The translations under genes were made by a program, and so were the position numbers. The notes beneath the pieces are model-generated. The model was given only the letters and a program-made list of their open reading frames with translations. It made no database searches and was not told the DNA's origin. A DNA stretch of 64,000 bases. It comes from Lichenibacterium dinghuense (GTDB lineage Bacteria; Pseudomonadota; Alphaproteobacteria; Rhizobiales; Beijerinckiaceae). This document shows positions 59,228 through 64,000 of the stretch, in pieces (within the stretch, counting starts at the first letter, position 1; every line of letters begins with the position of its first letter). The stretch covers positions 372,001 through 436,000 of the forward strand of contig NZ_JAJLMN010000001.1 of assembly GCF_021730615.1 (NCBI RefSeq). The letters are read 5' to 3'.

Positions 59228-60613
59228 TCACGACAGGAGATAGAAGAGGCCAGCCGACAGCGCCACCGTGGCGGGCAGCGTGAGGATCCAGGCGACGCCG
59301 ATCTGCCGGAGCATGCCGGGCTCGGCCCCCGCGCCGGAGGCCACCATCGTCCCGGCGATGCCGCCCGTGACCACGTGGGTGGTCGACACCGGGAAGCCGC
59401 TGAACCCCGCCCCGCCGATCAGCCCGGCCGCCACCACCTCGGCCGCGGCGCCCTGCGCGGGCGCGAGGTGCTGCTTGCCGAGCTTCTCGCCCAGCGTCGT
59501 CACGATGCGCTTGTAGCCAATCATGGTTCCGGCCCCGAGGCACAGCGCGCTCAGCACCCGCACCCACAGCGGCACGTATTGCGCGGTGCCCATCAGCGTC
59601 TCGTGGATTTCGTGCGCCCGCTCCTCGTCGGCCTCGCCGATGCGGGCGGCTTCTCCGGCGCGCTTCAGCTCGGTCAGGACGAGGTTCATGTCGTTGCGCA
59701 GCGCCGGGCGTTCCGTCGCCGGGATGGCCGAGCCCGAAGGCGCGGCGCCGAAGCGCGCCTCGATGGCGCGGGCCGCCGCGACGCCGAGCTGCCGCCGGTC
59801 GTCGCCGTAGCGTCCGATCAGCGCGGCCGCCTCGCCCATGTCGCCAGCGATGGCGCGGAGCTGCGCGCCCGTCATGTCGACGTTGAGCGCGTAGGTCATG
59901 GGGAACAGGCCGATGATGGTGAGCATGATGAGGCCGATGCTCTTCTGCCCGTCGTTGGTGCCGTGCGCGAAGGACACGGCCGTGCAGGTGCCGATCAGCA
60001 CGGCGCGCATCCACCACACCGGCGGCTCCTCGCCCTTCGGCGGCTCGTACAGGTGCTCGTCGTGGATGAAGCGCTTCAGCAGCCAGAAGGCCGCCATGGC
60101 GAGGCCGAAGCCCAGGACCGGCGACACCAGCAGCGACAGAAGCACGCTCCACACCTCGTGCCAATCGACGCCCTGCCCGAGCGCCCGCCCGTGCCGCAGC
60201 GTGTCCTCGACCGCGATGCCGACGAGCGCGCCGATCAGCGCGTGCGAGGACGAGTTCGGGATGCCCATCAGCCAGGTCGCGAGGTTCCAGCCCAGCGCCG
60301 ACACGAAGATGGCGGCCAGCATGCCGGCCGCGATGCCGCCGTCCGGCGGCGACAGCACGTCGGGCGGGATCAGCTCCACCAGGGCGTAGGCGACCGCGAT
60401 GCCGCCGAGCAGCACGCCGAGGAAGTTCATGATGCCGGACCACACCACGGCGGCGACCGGCTTCAGCGAGTGGGTGTAGATCACCGTCGCCACCGCGTTG
60501 GCGGTGTCGTGGAAGCCGTTCGAGAACTCGAAGGCCAGCACCAGCGCGAGGCAGAGCGCCAGGAAGACGACCGCCAGCGTCGAGCCCGGCGCCACCGCCG
60601 CGAGCATCCCCAT
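59228..60613 (-). CDS. Low-affinity inorganic phosphate transporter, Pit family
   Basis: A 461-residue membrane protein of the PiT/PHO4 family, with the signature FSNGFHDTANAVATVIYTHSL near the N-terminus and GTNDGQKSIGLIML in the middle, and about ten membrane helices. A hydrophilic loop about 240-330 splits the halves, as usual. It is divergent from aqpZ. Confidence 0.94.
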   Translation of the reverse strand: MGMLAAVAPGSTLAVVFLALCLALVLAFEFSNGFHDTANAVATVIYTHSLKPVAAVVWSGIMNFLGVLLGGIAVAYALVELIPPDVLSPPDGGIAAGMLAAIFVSALGWNLATWLMGIPNSSSHALIGALVGIAVEDTLRHGRALGQGVDWHEVWSVLLSLLVSPVLGFGLAMAAFWLLKRFIHDEHLYEPPKGEEPPVWWMRAVLIGTCTAVSFAHGTNDGQKSIGLIMLTIIGLFPMTYALNVDMTGAQLRAIAGDMGEAAALIGRYGDDRRQLGVAAARAIEARFGAAPSGSAIPATERPALRNDMNLVLTELKRAGEAARIGEADEERAHEIHETLMGTAQYVPLWVRVLSALCLGAGTMIGYKRIVTTLGEKLGKQHLAPAQGAAAEVVAAGLIGGAGFSGFPVSTTHVVTGGIAGTMVASGAGAEPGMLRQIGVAWILTLPATVALSAGLFYLLS

Positions 60614-60785
60614 CCCGTCGTCCCCCGCCGAACGGGGGAATCAGCGCAGCCTTGTGTGACGGTCGTGCGACGGGCGGCGGGGATGAATTGGGGCGGAACA
60701 AAGGCGTCCCTCGACCGCTTCGGATGCCGGACCCCCGCGCCGCTCGTCGCCGCGATCCTGTCGTCACAGACTCTGAGGTGAGCCC

Positions 60786-61568
60786 ATGCGGAACTACGCG
60801 GCGGAGTGCATCGGCACGTTCGTGCTCGTGTTCGGGGGGTGCGGCGCGGCCGTGCTGGCCGGCCCCCACATCGGCTTCGCCGGGGTGGCGGCCGCCTTCG
60901 GCCTGTCGCTGCTCATCATGGTCTACGCGGTCGGCCCCATCTCGGGCTGCCACCTCAACCCGGCCGTCACGCTGGGCCTCGTGCTGGCGAACAAGTTCGA
61001 TTCCCGCCGCGCGCCGGGATACATGATCGCGCAGGTGGTCGGCGCCATCCTGGCGGCGGCGGTGCTCTACCTCGTGGCCAGCGGCAAGGCGGGCTTCGAC
61101 GCCACCGCCTCGGGCTTCGCCACCAACGGCTACGGCGACCGCTCGCCCGACCATTACGGGCTCCTCGCCTGCTTCGTGACCGAGGTGGTGATGACGGGCC
61201 TGCTGATGTTCGTGATCCTCGGCGCCACCGACATCAAGGCGCCGGTGGGCTTCGCCGGCATCGCCATCGGCCTGGCGCTGGCCGTCATCCACCTCGTGTC
61301 GATCCCGGTCACCAACACCTCGGTCAACCCGGCCCGCTCGATCGGACCGGCGCTGTTCGCGGGCGGCGGCGCCTTCGCGCAACTGTGGCTGTTCATCGTC
61401 GCGCCCTGCATCGGCTCGGCCGTCGCGGCCTTCGTCTACACCGCGCTGCGGCCCGCGGAGCCCGAGGCGCAGATCACCATGCGGGCCGCCACCCAGTCGC
61501 TGCCGACCGAACAGGAGCAGCGCACCGACGCGGCCCTCGCCGATCCCGCGGTGCCGCCGCGGGCGTGA
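60786..61568 (+). CDS. aqpZ: Aquaporin Z
   Basis: A 260-residue MIP channel with six helices. Both NPA boxes are present: HLNPAVT and VNPARS. The Arg after the second NPA is the selectivity-filter Arg, so water rather than glycerol selectivity is expected. The first NPA box is preceded by SGCH instead of the usual GGHFN/SGAHFN. A hydrophilic tail follows the last helix. Confidence 0.95.
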   Translation: MRNYAAECIGTFVLVFGGCGAAVLAGPHIGFAGVAAAFGLSLLIMVYAVGPISGCHLNPAVTLGLVLANKFDSRRAPGYMIAQVVGAILAAAVLYLVASGKAGFDATASGFATNGYGDRSPDHYGLLACFVTEVVMTGLLMFVILGATDIKAPVGFAGIAIGLALAVIHLVSIPVTNTSVNPARSIGPALFAGGGAFAQLWLFIVAPCIGSAVAAFVYTALRPAEPEAQITMRAATQSLPTEQEQRTDAALADPAVPPRA

Positions 61569-61631
61569 GCCCGTGCGGCGCATGGCGGCCCCGCCTTGCG
61601 CCGGCCCCGGCTCGGCTCTAGCTCAGCGTCG

Positions 61632-62480
61632 ATGAGAACCGTCACCTACGCCATCGCCGACATCCACGGCCGCCTCGACCTCCTGGAGCGGTTGCTCGAC
61701 GCGGTGGAGGGCGACGCCGAGGGCCGCGGCGCCGCCGCGAAGATCGTTTTCACCGGCGACTATGTCGACCGCGGCCCCGCCTCCCGCGGCGTGATCGCGC
61801 GCGTGATGGCGGGGCCGCGCCGCGCGTGCGACCGATTCGTGCCGCTGCGCGGCAACCACGACGACCTGTTCATCGCCGCCGTGACGCGCGGCGCCGTGGT
61901 GCCCGACTGGGCCTGGACGCTCTACACCCACACGGTGGAGAGCTACGGCCTCACGGTCCCGACCCTGCAGGGGCGCGACGCCGAACTGCGCCGCCACGCG
62001 GCCTTCCTGGCGTCCCTGCCGCTGACGCACGACGACGGCACCCACCTCTTCGTCCATGCCGGCATCCGCCCCGGGGTGCCGCTGGAGCGCCAGTCGCACG
62101 AGGACCTGACCTGGATCCGCGAGGAGTTCCTCACCTTCGAGGGCCGGCTGCCGCGGCGCGTCGTGCACGGCCACACGATCATGGGCGACCGGCCCGTCGT
62201 CACGCCGAACCGCATCTCCATCGACACCGGCGCCTACCGCTCCGGCATCCTCACCGCGGCGGTGCTCGACCCCGAGGCTCCGTCGGGCGAGCCGTCCTTC
62301 CTGCAGACCGCCGGCGCGCCCGACCGGCCGGCGCTGGTCCGCGAGGCCCTGCTGGTGCAGAGCATCGCCGGCCGGCCCGTGTCGCCCGAACTGCAGGCGG
62401 TGTTCGACGACTTCGTGGAGGGGCGGATCGAGCTTCCCGAGATGCAGTCGCGCAGCGCGCGGCTCGGCGCGGCGGTGTGA
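61632..62480 (+). CDS. Metallophosphoesterase (PPP-type)
   Basis: A 282-residue phosphatase with motifs DIHGRLDLL, GDYVDRGP, RGNHDD and VHGHT, typical of bacterial PPP-type serine/threonine or diadenosine-tetraphosphate phosphatases. Substrate unknown. The C-terminal extension (after residue 210) is not recognised. Confidence 0.9.
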   Translation: MRTVTYAIADIHGRLDLLERLLDAVEGDAEGRGAAAKIVFTGDYVDRGPASRGVIARVMAGPRRACDRFVPLRGNHDDLFIAAVTRGAVVPDWAWTLYTHTVESYGLTVPTLQGRDAELRRHAAFLASLPLTHDDGTHLFVHAGIRPGVPLERQSHEDLTWIREEFLTFEGRLPRRVVHGHTIMGDRPVVTPNRISIDTGAYRSGILTAAVLDPEAPSGEPSFLQTAGAPDRPALVREALLVQSIAGRPVSPELQAVFDDFVEGRIELPEMQSRSARLGAAV

Positions 62481-62552
62481 CCCCCGAGCCGCCGCGGGCC
62501 TGACGCACGCACCATCGTTCCGGGGCGCCCCTCGCGGGAGCCGGCCGGTCCC

Positions 62553-63119
62553 TCAGCCGAACAGTTCCGGCCGCCGCACCCGCAGCGTCTGCACGAGGCA
62601 CAGCGTCTTCATGTCGTCGAGGGCGTTGCGGTCGGCGAGGGCGGCCAGCTCGGCGAGCGGCGCCTCGACGACGGCGATGTTCTCGTGCTCGTGGGCGAGG
62701 CCGCCGCCCTCGCCCGTGCGGTCCTCGGCCGCGTAGGGGGCGAGGAAGAGGTGCATGCGCTCGGTCGACACGCCGCACATCGACCAGGCGTGGCCGGCCT
62801 CCTCCAGCGCGCCGAGCCTGACGCCGACCTCCTCCTCCGCTTCGCGGCGCGCGGCGTCCTCGGGCTCCTCGCCGTCGTCGCGCAGGCCGGCGGGCGCTTC
62901 GAGGAAGTCGCAGGCCGCGCCCATCAGCAGCACGGGCGCGCGGGGCAGCCTGACCATGAGCGCCACGCGGCGCTCGGGGTCGTAGGGCAGCACGGCCACG
63001 GCCGGGCCGTGGTCCTCGATCTCGCGGGTGAACTCCACGCCGTCGTCGCCCGACAGCGTGGCGACGCGGAGCTTGAGCCAGCCGTCGTGGACGAGCTTCG
63101 TGGACCTGATCGCGACCAT
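62553..63119 (-). CDS. NUDIX hydrolase
   Basis: A 188-residue protein with a complete NUDIX box (GLRDDGEEPEDAARREAEEEVG), of the ADP-ribose pyrophosphatase type (EAPAG preceding, VSTERMHLFLAPY following). It would cleave nucleoside diphosphate derivatives. It contrasts with the degenerate NUDIX relic near 25.8 kb. Confidence 0.9.
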   Translation of the reverse strand: MVAIRSTKLVHDGWLKLRVATLSGDDGVEFTREIEDHGPAVAVLPYDPERRVALMVRLPRAPVLLMGAACDFLEAPAGLRDDGEEPEDAARREAEEEVGVRLGALEEAGHAWSMCGVSTERMHLFLAPYAAEDRTGEGGGLAHEHENIAVVEAPLAELAALADRNALDDMKTLCLVQTLRVRRPELFG

Positions 63120-63340
63120 GCCGTCTCCCGCTGGCCAGACCGTCTTCTGGCCGCCGGAGGATAGGGCGCGGCGGCGGCCTCGGCGAGGTCGGCCCCCCCG
63201 ACGACCTCGCCGCCCCGGCTCACAGTTCGGCGTGTCGCGCGTCAGGCCTTGCAAGCAGCCGACGCGGCTATGGCTGCATGGCCGGTGATGATAGGGTGAT
63301 CTCAACCGGCCTCGTCGCTACGCATCCTCGGAGCATCGTC

Positions 63341-63538
63341 ATGGCTCGACGCACCGTGCAGAGTGATCCGTCTAAAGCGAGCGCTCCGCCGGCCGAGGTC
63401 GCCGACGACGACCACGGCATCGAAATGATCGACGACGACGATCGCGCGCTGGTTCTGGAGGGTCTCGAGCAATCGCGCCGCGGCGAGATCGCCAGCGATG
63501 AGGACGTGGAAGCTGTCCTGGCCCGCTTCCGGCGGTGA
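63341..63538 (+). CDS. ParD/antitoxin-like small protein
   Basis: A 65-residue acidic protein ending EGLEQSRRGEIASDEDVEAVLARFRR, the usual pattern of antitoxins paired with ParE. ATG 63341 gives the normal size; an upstream in-frame ATG at 63278 is less likely. It overlaps the toxin gene by GTGA. Confidence 0.75.
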   Translation: MARRTVQSDPSKASAPPAEVADDDHGIEMIDDDDRALVLEGLEQSRRGEIASDEDVEAVLARFRR

Positions 63539-63828
63539 AGGTCGAGTTCACCGCAACGGCGCTGAGGCAACTCTCCACGATCGCGGAAGAGCTCGAGGCT
63601 TTCTCTCCCGCTTGGGCGGCGGAGGTCGGCGGCTCGATCGAACGGACCCTCCGTCGCCTGTCGGATCACCCCTTCAGCGGCCGAGCGCAGGACGTGCCGG
63701 GCGTCCGAAAGGCGGTCGTGCTCAAGGGACGATACCTGCTCTACTATGAGGTATTGCTGGAACGCGGTGTCGTTCGCATGCTCGCCATCGTACATCCGCG
63801 TCGCCGACGGCCTTACCGGGACGGTTGA
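63535..63828 (+). CDS. RelE/ParE-family toxin
   Basis: A 97-residue protein of the RelE/ParE fold: KVEFTATALRQLSTIAEELEAFSPAWAAEVGGSIERTL, then GRAQDVPGVRKAVVLKGRYLLYYEV and VRMLAIVHPRRRRPY at the end. It starts at GTG 63535, overlapping the antitoxin. Its last 16 bases overlap the convergent MFS gene. Confidence 0.87.
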   Translation: MKVEFTATALRQLSTIAEELEAFSPAWAAEVGGSIERTLRRLSDHPFSGRAQDVPGVRKAVVLKGRYLLYYEVLLERGVVRMLAIVHPRRRRPYRDG

Positions 63829-64000
63829 CTGCGGCTCGGTGACGTGAGGCCGCGACGAGCCACGGTCGATCCGAGCACCGCCGCCAGCGCCACCGCCCCG
63901 GCGAACAGCGCCGCGACGAAGCCGGCGACGCCCGGCCAGCGCGCGGCCGTCCAGAAGACGCCGCCCGCCGTGCCGAGCACCGACGAGCCGAGGTAATAGG
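63813..64000 (-). CDS. MFS transporter, C-terminal part (start outside window)
   Basis: On the minus strand the frame from 63998 reads YYLGSSVLGTAGGVFWTAARWPGVAGF then a last membrane helix (VAALFAGAVALAAVLGS) and ends at TAA (63813-63815). This is the typical last two helices of MFS efflux proteins. The rest lies beyond the window. Confidence 0.75.
   Translation of the reverse strand, partial: YYLGSSVLGTAGGVFWTAARWPGVAGFVAALFAGAVALAAVLGSTVARRGLTSPSRSQPSR

Noticed and set aside
60695-60720. EcfG-type promoter before aqpZ (GGAAC-17-GCTT)
   Set aside because: The -10 part has only two matching bases, and the leader would be long; too weak to call.

Overview
The window is about 64 kb of very GC-rich DNA from an alphaproteobacterial chromosome, most likely order Hyphomicrobiales (Rhizobiales), near the Methylobacteriaceae/Beijerinckiaceae/Lichenihabitantaceae. 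This rests on the ftsZ-lpxC-bamD-recN order with the typical FtsZ C-terminal peptide, an adenosylcobalamin-dependent NrdJ, the aat-DUF2155-NDUFA12 cluster, ClpS-ClpA, a phasin, and many small families typical of the order (DUF1489, DUF2125, DUF2934, DUF3297). Genus assignment is inference. I see no rRNA, tRNA, CRISPR array, prophage or intact insertion sequence.

1-5.9 kb: end of the division/cell-wall cluster (ftsZ 3' end, lpxC), then bamD, recN and a YihY-family membrane protein. 6-9.4 kb: an isobutyryl-CoA dehydrogenase-like gene, a DUF433/DUF5615 toxin-antitoxin pair overlapping its stop, a ClpP-like exported protein and an HSD10-like dehydrogenase; the two dehydrogenases suggest branched-chain amino-acid catabolism. 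9.4-14.6 kb: ChaC-like enzyme, DUF2125 protein, large MscS channel and a YkuD_2-type protein. 14.6-18.4 kb: a maeB malic enzyme flanked by two nucleotidyltransferase/HEPN cassettes. The upstream HEPN gene is broken by an in-frame stop. The downstream pair is intact and starts 3 bases after maeB.

18.5-31.9 kb: a GGDEF-EAL protein, mutS, DUF3859 and DUF3297 genes, a NUDIX relic, an SDR and a UDG-family gene, a REC-domain protein, and then a compact minus-strand unit that seems to encode only a 19-residue peptide. Next come an HTH gene and a divergent spore-photoproduct-lyase-like radical SAM gene separated by two DnaA boxes, and small stress-type genes. 32-47 kb: guaA, aat, DUF2155, NDUFA12, nrdJ (with a striking GANTC cluster upstream), an orphan TRAP binding protein, Mrp/ApbC, ClpA and ClpS.

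47-64 kb: a YdcZ transporter, a phasin with a likely PhaR-type operator, a D,D-carboxypeptidase with a SPOR-like end, DnaJ-VWA pair, an L,D-transpeptidase, a 1002-residue S53/S8-like protease probably exported by type I secretion, a (GGGGC)7 repeat, an ene-reductase, a Pit phosphate transporter, aquaporin Z, a metallophosphatase, a NUDIX hydrolase and a ParD/ParE-type pair overlapping the tail of an MFS gene cut by the window end.

Most genes are housekeeping. The accessory signal is four small toxin-antitoxin-type modules, three of them physically coupled to other genes, plus several promoter regions with cell-cycle or stress signatures.
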